7,673 bases of DNA from Desulfobacteraceae bacterium (GTDB lineage Bacteria > Desulfobacterota > Desulfobacteria > Desulfobacterales > Desulfobacteraceae). The notes under the pieces are model-generated. The model saw only the letters and a list, made by a program, of their open reading frames with translations, was not told the DNA's origin and searched no databases. The translations under genes were made by a program, and so were the position numbers. The stretch spans positions 1 through 7,673 of the forward strand of contig PIVQ01000327.1 of the NCBI GenBank assembly GCA_003354055.1. The letters run 5' to 3'. This document shows, piece by piece, positions 1 through 7,513 of the stretch (positions are counted from its first letter, which is position 1; each line of letters begins with the position of its first letter).

Positions 1-2
1 GG

Positions 3-107
3 GCCGGTGCGTTTATAAAAAAACCGTTTTCCCTTCAGACCCTGGGTCTGGCGGTCAAAGAACAAATAGAAAGGCAAGATCATGAGAAAAAATGTTCAAC
101 TTCCTAA
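3..107 (+). CDS. C-terminal tail of a response-regulator receiver domain, probably a hybrid histidine kinase (partial, 5' end outside window)
   Basis: Frame 3 is open from the window edge to TAA at 105-107 and encodes 34 residues beginning AGAFIKKPFSLQTLGLAVKE. The GA-(F)-I-x-K-P-F-S-L pattern is the end of a CheY-like receiver domain: the K-P pair is the conserved beta5 lysine and cis-proline, followed by the alpha5 helix (LGLAVKEQIER). In this bacterial group, tails reading KKP(F/Y)-x-L-x-x-(L/I)-G-(L/M)-A-V typically close hybrid PAS histidine kinases, so I infer that rather than a stand-alone regulator; the window cannot decide. The last 26 nt overlap the start of the next gene in another frame, so the two are probably co-transcribed and translationally coupled. 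The phospho-acceptor aspartate and any kinase part lie upstream and are unseen. The call rests on a short peptide but the motif is characteristic. Confidence 0.72.
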   Translation, partial: AGAFIKKPFSLQTLGLAVKEQIERQDHEKKCSTS

Positions 108-1455
108 ACTGGAGAGCCCCCAAAACACTCCCTCCCTGTCACGACGGGATTTTTTGCGCTACTCAGCCCTTGCCGCTATTTCATTGACAGGGGTGGGAAT
201 AATCTGCGGCTGTGCGATTGATCCTATTACCGGTCGAAAACAACTCATGCTCATGTCCCGGGAGCAGGAAGTTGCCATTGACAGCCGGCAATCTCCTTTT
301 CAGTTTTCATCGGATTACGGGGTGAGTCAGGACAAGACGCTTAATCAATATATTTCCCAGGTGGGAAAAAATATGCTGCCAGGGGTTCACAGGCCCGATA
401 TGCCCTACAATTTTCAATGCGTCAATGCCACATATATCAATGCCTATGCTTTTCCGGGCGGCTCCATTGCCGTTACTCGGGGGATACTTTTAGAGTTGCA
501 AAACGAAGCTGAACTGGCAGCTCTGTTGGGGCATGAACTAGGCCATGTCAATGCCCGGCATTCTGCTGAGCAGTCTGCAAAAAACACGGTTTCCGGACTA
601 CTTATCAGCAGTCTTTCGGTCCTGGCATCCACCCAGGGGGCAGGATTGGGAGAGCTTACCCAGCAATTGGGATCCCTGGGTACAGGGTTGTTTCTATCCA
701 GTTACAGCAGGGCCAATGAAAGGGAGGCTGATGAACTTGGTCATCAATACATGACGGCAGCCAGGTACAACTCAAGAGGATTTGTCGGTCTTATGGACAT
801 GCTCAATGGATTGAACAAAGCCCAGTCGTCCAGTGTTCAGATGCTGTTTTCAACCCACCCCATGAGTTCGGAGCGGCTTGAGGATGCTGTAAAACGGGAC
901 AGCACCCAATATGCTTCCACCAGGGATTTGCCCTTGCACAGAGACCGGTATATGGACTCCATTGCAGGGCTTCGGAAACAAACGGATGCCATTGCCCTGT
1001 TGCAGGAGGGGGAAAAATATTTAGGTCAGGAAGAGTATGATAAGGCCGAAACCGCTTTTAAATCAGCTATCAGGAAAGCGGATCAGGATTATACAGCCCA
1101 CCTGCTCATGGCCAAATGTATGCTGATCCGGAAAAACTCAACAGAGGCGGTGACGCATGCTTCTGTCGCCAAACAGCTCTATCCTGAAGAATCCCAGGGT
1201 CATTATATTTCAGGACTGGCTAATCTGATGGCAAACAAGCCTGACCAGGCCAACCAGGATTTCACCCGTTGCGACCAGATGCTTCCCGGCAATCCCCAGG
1301 TTACCTTTTACAGAGGGTATTCTCTGGATAAGGATAACCAGAAAGAGTCTGCTGCCGGTCAGTATGTAGCCTATCTAGAAGCCATTAATTACGCCTCCAA
1401 TAAATTCAGCCAATATGCCTATAAACGGCTGAAAGAGTGGGGGTATGCTAACTGA
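82..1455 (+). CDS. M48-family zinc metalloprotease with Tat/lipoprotein signal and C-terminal TPR-like repeats (BepA/YfgC-like)
   Basis: 457 residues. Family role: envelope metalloprotease that degrades misassembled outer-membrane proteins and assists their assembly, as E. coli BepA does in the periplasm. Visible features: a twin-arginine motif S20-R21-R22-D23-F24-L25, a hydrophobic stretch about 27-41, and a lipobox-like I41-C42-G43-C44, suggesting Tat export and lipid anchoring at C44. The peptidase core has HELGH at 151-155 (zinc ligands H151 and H155, catalytic E152). The downstream SRANEREAD (209-217) should supply the third ligand, E213. T258-H259-P260 matches the conserved loop carrying BepA's regulatory histidine. 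Residues about 300-435 form helical TPR-like repeats, as in BepA. Start: GAAAGG at 69-74 lies 7 nt before the ATG, and the Tat motif needs this N-terminus. Length agrees with BepA-type proteins (near 480). The family is certain; the exact substrate is not known. Confidence 0.93.
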   Translation: MRKNVQLPKLESPQNTPSLSRRDFLRYSALAAISLTGVGIICGCAIDPITGRKQLMLMSREQEVAIDSRQSPFQFSSDYGVSQDKTLNQYISQVGKNMLPGVHRPDMPYNFQCVNATYINAYAFPGGSIAVTRGILLELQNEAELAALLGHELGHVNARHSAEQSAKNTVSGLLISSLSVLASTQGAGLGELTQQLGSLGTGLFLSSYSRANEREADELGHQYMTAARYNSRGFVGLMDMLNGLNKAQSSSVQMLFSTHPMSSERLEDAVKRDSTQYASTRDLPLHRDRYMDSIAGLRKQTDAIALLQEGEKYLGQEEYDKAETAFKSAIRKADQDYTAHLLMAKCMLIRKNSTEAVTHASVAKQLYPEESQGHYISGLANLMANKPDQANQDFTRCDQMLPGNPQVTFYRGYSLDKDNQKESAAGQYVAYLEAINYASNKFSQYAYKRLKEWGYAN

Positions 1456-1903
1456 TGATTCAGCCCGTAAGGACTGTCTTGCACTGATATCTGAGACAAA
1501 GGTGATGACCATCAGTACAGGCAAAACAGGCCCGTGGGCTGCACCGGTCTATTATCTGTATACCAATAGTTGTTTTTATTTTTTTTCAAACCCTAATGCC
1601 CGGCACATTAAAGAGGGCGTCGGCCAGGCATGCGCTCTTGCTGTTTTTAAAGACACTTGTGATACCAGCCAGTTGCAGGGTATTCAGGTGTCAGGAGGGA
1701 TTGAGCAATGTCCATCGGATGCGGCAACGGCAAAAACGGCCTTAGCCTATGCAAGGCTTTATGGTATCAAACCTACGCCGGAGAAGATTCTGGAATTTTT
1801 TAAAACCCGATTCCATGCCAGAATGTATCGGTTTATTCCGGACGAAATCTACTACATGGACAACCGCAGGGGATTGGGAACCCGGACGAAGATTGAATTA
1901 TGA
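1445..1903 (+). CDS. Pyridoxamine 5'-phosphate oxidase-like (PNPOx/YhbP-type) split-barrel flavin-binding protein
   Basis: 152 residues without signal peptide or membrane segment, so cytoplasmic. The N-terminal half has the split-barrel pattern: V20-MTIST strand, then W31-A-A-P-V-Y-Y-L, then F44-Y-F-F-S-N-P-N-A-R-H, the strand and turn that in PNPOx-like proteins contact the flavin phosphate. The C-terminus (R129-F-I-P-D-E-I-Y-Y-M-D-N, then G143-L-G) resembles the end of E. coli YhbP. Its biochemical role is unknown; related proteins bind FMN or F420 and act as oxidoreductases or flavin carriers, and the name does not imply vitamin B6 synthesis. Five cysteines (11, 43, 63, 72, 89) are many for this size. 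The start overlaps the protease gene by 11 nt behind a G-rich stretch (about 1435-1443), and the stop overlaps the next ATG as ATGA, so expression is probably coupled to both neighbours. Confidence 0.8.
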   Translation: MLTDDSARKDCLALISETKVMTISTGKTGPWAAPVYYLYTNSCFYFFSNPNARHIKEGVGQACALAVFKDTCDTSQLQGIQVSGGIEQCPSDAATAKTALAYARLYGIKPTPEKILEFFKTRFHARMYRFIPDEIYYMDNRRGLGTRTKIEL

Positions 1904-3729
1904 AATTTACATCATTAAAAGAGACTGCGCAATATCTGGAAAAACAAGGAGAACTTGTGGTCATTGACCACGAGGTGGATCCCTATCTTGAAATTGCTGA
2001 AATTACCCGTCAGGTCCATGAGGCACAGGGGCCTGCCCTGTTGTTTACCCGGATTAAAAATGCCGGATTCCCTGCACTTTCCAATCTTTTTGGAACATGG
2101 GAACGGACGCTGAAAATCTTTGAACCCCAGCTTGCCCATGTCAAAGCGCTTGTAGATTTGAGATCCGACCCCACTCAGTTGATGCGGTCGCCAGGCCTTG
2201 GGGTAAAGGCTGCCAAGGCATTGGTCCATGCACTTCCTGTAAGGACTCCTGCATCCATGGGATTAACCCGGCAAACGACCATTGACCGTCTTCCCATGAT
2301 TCAATGCTGGCCGGAAGACGGCGGTGCTTTTGTGCTGCTGCCCCAGGTGTTTTCAAGGGAACCGGGCTATGACTCAATGCTTCGGTCAAATCTTGGAATG
2401 TACAGAATTCAGCTCAGTGGAAATGCGTATGAACCCAATGAGGTTGGGCTCCATTACCAGATCCACAGGGGGATATCTGTCCATCACAAAAGAGCATTGG
2501 AACTGAACCGTCCTTTAAAAGTCTCCATTTTTATAGGAGGCCCGCCTGCACATACCCTGGCAGCTGTTATGCCTCTGCCTGAAAATGTTCCTGAAGTCGC
2601 CTTTGCAGGGGCTCTGGCAGGACGGAATTTCAGGTATTCCGAACAAAACGGGTTTATTACATCAAATGATGCGGATTTTTGTATTACAGGGTATATCGTT
2701 CCTAATCAAACCAAGCCGGAAGGCCCGTTTGGAGATCACTTAGGCTACTATTCCCTGGTCCATGAGTTTCCCTTTCTCAAGGTAGTGTCGGTACGGCACA
2801 GACCGGGTGCCATTTTCCCCTTTACCGTTGTTGGGCGCCCGCCCGCCGAAGATTCAAATTTCGGCCGCCTGATTCACGACATGACCCGATCGGCCATTAC
2901 TGATACCCTGCCCGGTGTCACTGCCGTAAATGCCGTGGATGATGCCGGTGTCCACCCCTTGCTCCTGGCCAAGGCCAATGAACGGTATGTGCCTTATGAA
3001 AACCGTGAGCCAAGAGAGCTGCTTACCCATGCCAATGCCATTCTTGGAACAGGACAGCTCTCCCTTGCAAAATATCTGTGCATCTGTGCCCATGAGGACA
3101 ATCCCGAACTGGATGTGAATAATGAAAAAGACTTTTTTATTCATCTCCTGGAACGGATGGATTTTACAAGAGATCTTCATTTTATCACCCATACTACAAT
3201 GGATACCCTGGATTATTCGGCAGATAGTCTGAACCGGGGATCCAAGGTGGTCATGGCTGCCGCAGGCCCTAAATTAAGACAACTGGCCACAGCTTTACCT
3301 CCAGGACTTTCTTTGCCCGCAGGGTTTTGCGAGCCCACCATTGCAGCACCGGGGATGGTGGCGATCAAAGGCCCGGAATTTAAAGATTATGCATCGGCTG
3401 AAACTGAAATTAATCGGCTGAAAGAAGAGTTGGAGGGTGTTGAAAACATTGGGGGACTGCCCCTTATTGCCATTGTGGATGATTCCACATTTGCCGGAAA
3501 AACATTTGCTAATTTTCTCTGGGTCACCTTTCTAAGATCCAACCCCTCACATGATATTTATGGAATCGGTGAATCCCTGGTTAATAAGCATTGGGGGTGC
3601 AGAGGACCGCTGATTATTGACGCCAGGATAAAACCATTTCATGCACGTCCCCTGGTATCCGATCAGGATGTGGCCAATAGGGTAAGAGAGATGGCAAGGG
3701 CAGGGGGGCCGCTTTTCGGCCTTATTTAA
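1900..3729 (+). CDS. UbiD-family prenylated-FMN-dependent decarboxylase (long, menaquinone-type subgroup)
   Basis: 609 residues, cytoplasmic. UbiD enzymes reversibly decarboxylate aromatic or alpha,beta-unsaturated acids using prenylated FMN made by UbiX. Conserved active-site positions are visible: N164-L-G-M-Y-R169, matching the metal/prFMN asparagine and catalytic arginine (N168 and R173 in fungal Fdc1); H189 and E232 for the metal site; and E274-G-P-F-G-D279, matching the Fdc1 E277/E282 pair with Asp in the second place, as in E. coli UbiD. The protein is about 110 residues longer than E. coli UbiD (497) and near the length of epsilonproteobacterial homologues tied to the futalosine menaquinone route. 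That function is plausible, but UbiD relatives also handle benzoate-type or other aromatic acids. It starts in an ATGA overlap with the upstream gene and lacks a good ribosome-binding site, suggesting reinitiation. No UbiX gene lies in the window. Family is sure, substrate is not. Confidence 0.93.
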   Translation: MKFTSLKETAQYLEKQGELVVIDHEVDPYLEIAEITRQVHEAQGPALLFTRIKNAGFPALSNLFGTWERTLKIFEPQLAHVKALVDLRSDPTQLMRSPGLGVKAAKALVHALPVRTPASMGLTRQTTIDRLPMIQCWPEDGGAFVLLPQVFSREPGYDSMLRSNLGMYRIQLSGNAYEPNEVGLHYQIHRGISVHHKRALELNRPLKVSIFIGGPPAHTLAAVMPLPENVPEVAFAGALAGRNFRYSEQNGFITSNDADFCITGYIVPNQTKPEGPFGDHLGYYSLVHEFPFLKVVSVRHRPGAIFPFTVVGRPPAEDSNFGRLIHDMTRSAITDTLPGVTAVNAVDDAGVHPLLLAKANERYVPYENREPRELLTHANAILGTGQLSLAKYLCICAHEDNPELDVNNEKDFFIHLLERMDFTRDLHFITHTTMDTLDYSADSLNRGSKVVMAAAGPKLRQLATALPPGLSLPAGFCEPTIAAPGMVAIKGPEFKDYASAETEINRLKEELEGVENIGGLPLIAIVDDSTFAGKTFANFLWVTFLRSNPSHDIYGIGESLVNKHWGCRGPLIIDARIKPFHARPLVSDQDVANRVREMARAGGPLFGLI

Positions 3730-3741
3730 TTTTTCAGATTT

Positions 3742-3745
3742 GGAG
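3742..3745 (+). promoter_or_regulatory. Ribosome-binding site GGAG for the DUF748 gene
   Basis: GGAG sits between the UbiD stop (3727-3729) and two consecutive ATG codons at 3748 and 3751. Spacing is 2 nt to the first ATG and 5 nt to the second, so initiation at 3751 is the better fit; the proteins differ by one methionine. It is a clearer Shine-Dalgarno than that of the UbiD gene and may allow independent initiation. Confidence 0.6.
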
Positions 3746-3747
3746 AA

Positions 3748-6700
3748 ATGATGGATAGAGAAATACCCGTAAAACCCATTGTCTATACCTTGTGTGCGGT
3801 TGTATTGATTTACACCTGCCTGGGCTTTTTCCTGGTGCCCTATGCCGGTAAAAGGATTGCGATTAACAACCTGACTCGTATTCTAAACCAAGATGTCGCC
3901 ATAGAAAGCATCAGGTTTAATCCCTATACCCTTGAGGCTAAGATTCAAAACCTGATCATAGTGGGCAATGGTGATCAATCTCTGTTCTCGGTAAAAGAAA
4001 TCAAGGTTAATCTTGCTGTGCTTTCGCTGTTTAAGGTGGCTCCTGTTTTGACGGAAGTCCAAGTGGATACGCCGGAAATTTACCTAATCCTTAATCGGGA
4101 GAATCAGCTTAATATCTCTGATATTATCCAGGCGATGACAGGGGATTCAAAGACCTCGGACCAGGATAAAGGGATATTTGAGTTTCGTATGTCCAATCTG
4201 AAGATAAACAACGGCGGATTAATTTTTTCGGACCAGATTAGGGGCGTTGAGCATAAATTAGAAAAATTCAACCTGACCCTTCCCTTACTGACCAGTATGG
4301 AAGGGGAAAGGCAGACCCCGGCCAGGATCAATGTTGAGTTTCTACTAAATAATGCAACGATCAAGGCCAATGTTGACAGTACACCTTTTAACCCTGCCAT
4401 GTCCGCACAGGCAAATGTCTTAATCCCCGGAATGGATCTTGGTCCATATACAGGCTATCTGCCACTTCCACCTGCTATCATTGTGAAAGCCCCCGGCCTT
4501 CTAACACTGGATCTGGCTTTGTCATATACGGCGGGTACTTCCGATGAGACGTCCCTGGCTGTTAAAGCAAGTGCCGGGCTGCATAACCTGAATGTGATGA
4601 CCTCGGACAAGACGCCTCTTTTCTCCTGCCCACTGTTTACTATTGAGGCAGATGTCACTAACTTCTTAGGTGATGATATTAAACTGACCAAAGTGATAGT
4701 GGAGAAACCTGAAGTTCATCTTGAACGGCAGGCCAACGGGCAGTTCCGAATTTTAAACCTGTTGGAATTGGATCAGACGTCACAAGAGAAATCCATGGAT
4801 AAACTCAAGGATAAAAAGGGTAACATCCGCTTGCTTCCTTTCCGGTTTGAGATAGCCCGCGGCGGGATAAACGGCGGCACAGTGGTCTTTAAGGACAAGG
4901 GCGTAACCCCCGAATTCGATTCAACCATCCAAGGTCTGAATTTTACGTTTGAAAATCTGATGATTGATGATCAACTCTCTGCAGAGTATGATTTGGGATT
5001 TCAAACCCAGACAGAGGAACAGGTCTCATCAAAAGGGCGACTCTCCCTGGGTACCGGTGTCGACATCACCGGCCGACTCTCCCTGAAAAAGATCGTACCG
5101 AAAAAGTATCTGCCCTACTATGCTCCGTTTATGGGGGATCTAGTAAATATCGGTCAGGCAGAAGTTGATACCCGGTTTGCCCTGTCAATGACGGACGGTA
5201 TTCCCAAGGGCCAGATCAATACCGATAATCTAAATCTGTTTGATATCAGACTAAAAGAGAAAACTTCAGATAAGGCAGCGGTGAATTTGAATGAAATCGG
5301 CCTTGCGAATATCAAGGTGGATCTGGATAATAAAAAAATAGAACTTGGAAAAGTCAATGCCAAAGGCGGGAAGATACGGCTACACCGCGATACAGATGGC
5401 AGAATCAATATTATTGAAAGCTTAGAAGCGAATCCAATCCTGGGCAAAAAGCCTGTGGGAGACAAAACCGGGAAGAAAAATATTCCCACAGAATCAGATA
5501 CAAAGGATCCGAAAGTGCAGGATTCTGAGTGGGCATTATCTGTAAAAGAACTTTCCTTTGAAAACCACCACTTTGAATTTTCAGATCTTAAACACAGAGA
5601 ACCGGTCAACATCCAGGTATCTGATATTAACATCAATGCCCTAAATCTGAGCACGGATTCTAAGGAAAAAGGAAGTCTGAAGGCAAGTATGAGATGGCAG
5701 GACAAGGGAAGGATATCAATTAACGGCGGCTTTAGTGTTGCCGATCCAGGTGCCGTCCTTGATTTGAGCCTGGATGCCATTGATGTTAAATCTTTTCAAC
5801 CTTATTTTACTGACTATCTCAAGCTTAAAATTTCCCAGGGCCATATTCAATCCAAAGGACAATTAACAGTTTCTGTGACCGATTCTGATACGCCTGAAAT
5901 CACCTTTAAGGGACAGGGGGCTTTAAGCGATTTTGTCTCAAAGAATAAGACAACTGACGAAGCTTTTTTTAAATGCAAGTCTCTCTACCTATCGGGCATG
6001 GATGTGTCTGTTTTTCCGGTTCGGGTTAATATCAAAGAAATTGCATTAACAGACTTTTATAAAAAGGCCACTCTTTCTGAAAACGGGAAGTTTAATGACA
6101 GGGAAATATTTGTTAAAGATCAGTCTGAAAGTGAAGCAGTACAAAACAAGGAGTCTTCCAAGAACAGTTCCAAACCAGATATCAACATCGAAACGATTAC
6201 AGTACAGGGTGGGCATATCAATTTTAACGATCATTTAACCATCCCCAACTATACTGCAAACATGACCGAAATTTCCGGGCGTATATCCGGATTATCAACT
6301 ACGAAGACAGAGCCTGCCGATGTCATATTAAAAGGGACGCACGGCCGCCACTCTCCCTTGGATATATCAGGACGTATTGATCCATTTAAAGAAAAGCGTT
6401 TCCTGGATCTGGCTATCTCTTTCAAAAATATAGAACTTCCTGAATTCAATACCTATGCAATGAAGTATCTCGGCTATGAAATTGAAAAGGGAAAGCTAAT
6501 TCTCGATCTGAATTACAATATTAACGGTAATGAACTCTCTTCAAACAACCATCTGTTTTTTGACCAGTTCACTTTGGGCAAAAAGGTGGAAAGCGAAGAT
6601 GCCACCTCCCTGCCTGTGGAACTGGCTGTTTCCCTGCTTAAGAATTCCAGGGGTGAAATTGATTTGGACCTGCCCATAGAGGGGAAACTGGATGATCCTG

Positions 6701-7347
6701 AATTTAGCTATGGTATGGTGCTGGCAAGCACCTTTCAGAATTTGATTTTAAGTGTGATTAAGGCCCCGTTCAAGTTTCTGGGATCCCTGTTCGGAGGTGA
6801 TACAGAAGAACTGGGTTATGTTGAATTCACCCCTGGCAGTGATATTTTGGACGATACCTCCAAAGAAAAATTAGAGCGATTGATAACCATTCTGGCGGAC
6901 AAGGAAAAAATTAACCTTGAGATTAAAGGGCAATATGATGCCAATAAAGATGATGCCGGTATCAGGAGCCGTAAATATGATGATCTTCTCATCTCATATT
7001 TGTCTGAAGACAAAAAAAACAAACGGCAAATGGTCTTGTCTCAGGAAATACGCAATGCCTTGATCCAAACCGCATATAAAGAGGCTGATTTCCCAAAACC
7101 CAGGGAAGAATCCGGCAGGGAAAAGCAGATCAGTATCCCGGAAAAGGAAAAACTGCTTTTTACCAGCATCGAAGTTAAAGACGGAGGACTTAAACGCCTT
7201 GCAAAAAAACGGAGTGAGAACATCATGGATTATATCCTTGAATCCGGAAAAATTGATCCTGGCCGCATTTTTATTCATGATCCTGAGTCTGTTGAACAAG
7301 AGGTGTCGGATTCCCAGAAAATTAAAACATTATTTCTGCTTAAATAG
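3748..7347 (+). CDS. DUF748 / AsmA-like envelope protein with N-terminal membrane anchor and OmpA-like C-terminal region
   Basis: 1199 residues counted from the first ATG; 3751 is an equally likely start. One transmembrane segment at about 11-31 is followed by a very long beta-rich extra-cytoplasmic part. The family signature is clear late in the protein: N934-H-L-F-F-D-Q-F-T-L-G-K-K-V-E-S, then L955-P-V-E-L-A-V-S-L-L and I971-D-L-D-L-P-I-E-G-K-L-D-D-P-E-F. Residues about 1022-1065 (YVEFTPGSDIL, later LEIKGQYD) and 1141-1199 resemble two halves of an OmpA-like fold separated by a charged insert, an arrangement I recall as usual in this family. Patterns like G-x-(I/V)-x-F-x-D recur at about 157-162, 377-383, 607-613 and 822-828, pointing to repeated units. 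AsmA/YhdP-type relatives span the periplasm and are implicated in phospholipid transfer and outer-membrane integrity; that role is inferred here. It lies 18 nt after UbiD, last in the operon. Confidence 0.9.
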   Translation: MMDREIPVKPIVYTLCAVVLIYTCLGFFLVPYAGKRIAINNLTRILNQDVAIESIRFNPYTLEAKIQNLIIVGNGDQSLFSVKEIKVNLAVLSLFKVAPVLTEVQVDTPEIYLILNRENQLNISDIIQAMTGDSKTSDQDKGIFEFRMSNLKINNGGLIFSDQIRGVEHKLEKFNLTLPLLTSMEGERQTPARINVEFLLNNATIKANVDSTPFNPAMSAQANVLIPGMDLGPYTGYLPLPPAIIVKAPGLLTLDLALSYTAGTSDETSLAVKASAGLHNLNVMTSDKTPLFSCPLFTIEADVTNFLGDDIKLTKVIVEKPEVHLERQANGQFRILNLLELDQTSQEKSMDKLKDKKGNIRLLPFRFEIARGGINGGTVVFKDKGVTPEFDSTIQGLNFTFENLMIDDQLSAEYDLGFQTQTEEQVSSKGRLSLGTGVDITGRLSLKKIVPKKYLPYYAPFMGDLVNIGQAEVDTRFALSMTDGIPKGQINTDNLNLFDIRLKEKTSDKAAVNLNEIGLANIKVDLDNKKIELGKVNAKGGKIRLHRDTDGRINIIESLEANPILGKKPVGDKTGKKNIPTESDTKDPKVQDSEWALSVKELSFENHHFEFSDLKHREPVNIQVSDININALNLSTDSKEKGSLKASMRWQDKGRISINGGFSVADPGAVLDLSLDAIDVKSFQPYFTDYLKLKISQGHIQSKGQLTVSVTDSDTPEITFKGQGALSDFVSKNKTTDEAFFKCKSLYLSGMDVSVFPVRVNIKEIALTDFYKKATLSENGKFNDREIFVKDQSESEAVQNKESSKNSSKPDINIETITVQGGHINFNDHLTIPNYTANMTEISGRISGLSTTKTEPADVILKGTHGRHSPLDISGRIDPFKEKRFLDLAISFKNIELPEFNTYAMKYLGYEIEKGKLILDLNYNINGNELSSNNHLFFDQFTLGKKVESEDATSLPVELAVSLLKNSRGEIDLDLPIEGKLDDPEFSYGMVLASTFQNLILSVIKAPFKFLGSLFGGDTEELGYVEFTPGSDILDDTSKEKLERLITILADKEKINLEIKGQYDANKDDAGIRSRKYDDLLISYLSEDKKNKRQMVLSQEIRNALIQTAYKEADFPKPREESGREKQISIPEKEKLLFTSIEVKDGGLKRLAKKRSENIMDYILESGKIDPGRIFIHDPESVEQEVSDSQKIKTLFLLK

Positions 7348-7378
7348 GTATCCATGTTTTCTATCTTAGGATCGGCTC

Positions 7379-7487
7379 CAAAATTACTTGATCTTTTGTT
7401 TTCAAAATACCCGCCGCTTTAAGCAGTTTTTAAGGGGTTTTGGAAATAAGTTTCTGCCCTTCAGGGTATTTAGATCAAGTTATTTTG
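7379..7487. repeat. Imperfect palindromic intergenic element, 109 bp with 16-bp terminal inverted arms
   Basis: The outer arms 7379-7394 (CAAAATTACTTGATCT) and 7472-7487 (AGATCAAGTTATTTTG) are inverted copies matching at 15 of 16 positions. Next to the right arm, GGGTATTT at 7464-7471 pairs perfectly with AAATACCC at 7405-7412, leaving a 10-nt bulge on the left (7395-7404). Inside, AAGGG (7432-7436) can pair with CCCTT (7457-7461). The whole can fold as one long hairpin in DNA or RNA. The AT-rich arms and lack of a trailing T-run make a classical intrinsic terminator unlikely. It may be a MITE, an ERIC-like repeat or an RNA-stabilising 3' structure; no flanking target duplication is evident. 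Confidence 0.6.
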
Positions 7488-7513
7488 TAACGATTCCTTA
7501 ACGACTTTATAAC
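7485..7513 (+). promoter_or_regulatory. Candidate sigma70-like promoter reading toward the insertion sequence
   Basis: TTGTAA at 7485-7490 (4 of 6 consensus positions) and TATAAC at 7508-7513 (5 of 6) are separated by 17 nt, which would start transcription near 7520. If real, it lies outside the inferred IS end and its transcript would run through the hairpin covering the transposase start. Such matches also arise by chance in AT-rich DNA, so this is tentative. Confidence 0.3.

Noticed and set aside
36..50. Perfect palindrome CAGACCC-T-GGGTCTG upstream of the protease, as an operator or terminator
   Set aside because: It lies within the coding sequence of the receiver-domain tail, has no room for a loop and no T-run follows. 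Coding constraint or chance explains it better.
2854..3192. 112-codon minus-strand open frame inside the UbiD gene
   Set aside because: It is antisense to a well-conserved coding region and its translation shows no family features.
5038..5085. 12-nt direct repeat (CGACTCTCCCTG, two copies 36 nt apart) and an inverted repeat CCGGTG/CACCGG between them
   Set aside because: The copies are in frame and encode repeated RLSL beta-strand segments of the DUF748 protein, so this is protein-level repetition rather than a mobile or regulatory element.
5154..5780. 208-codon open frame on the minus strand
   Set aside because: It is wholly inside the DUF748 gene in antisense, shows no recognisable domain and has low-complexity Ser/Leu/Phe-rich composition typical of a shadow frame.
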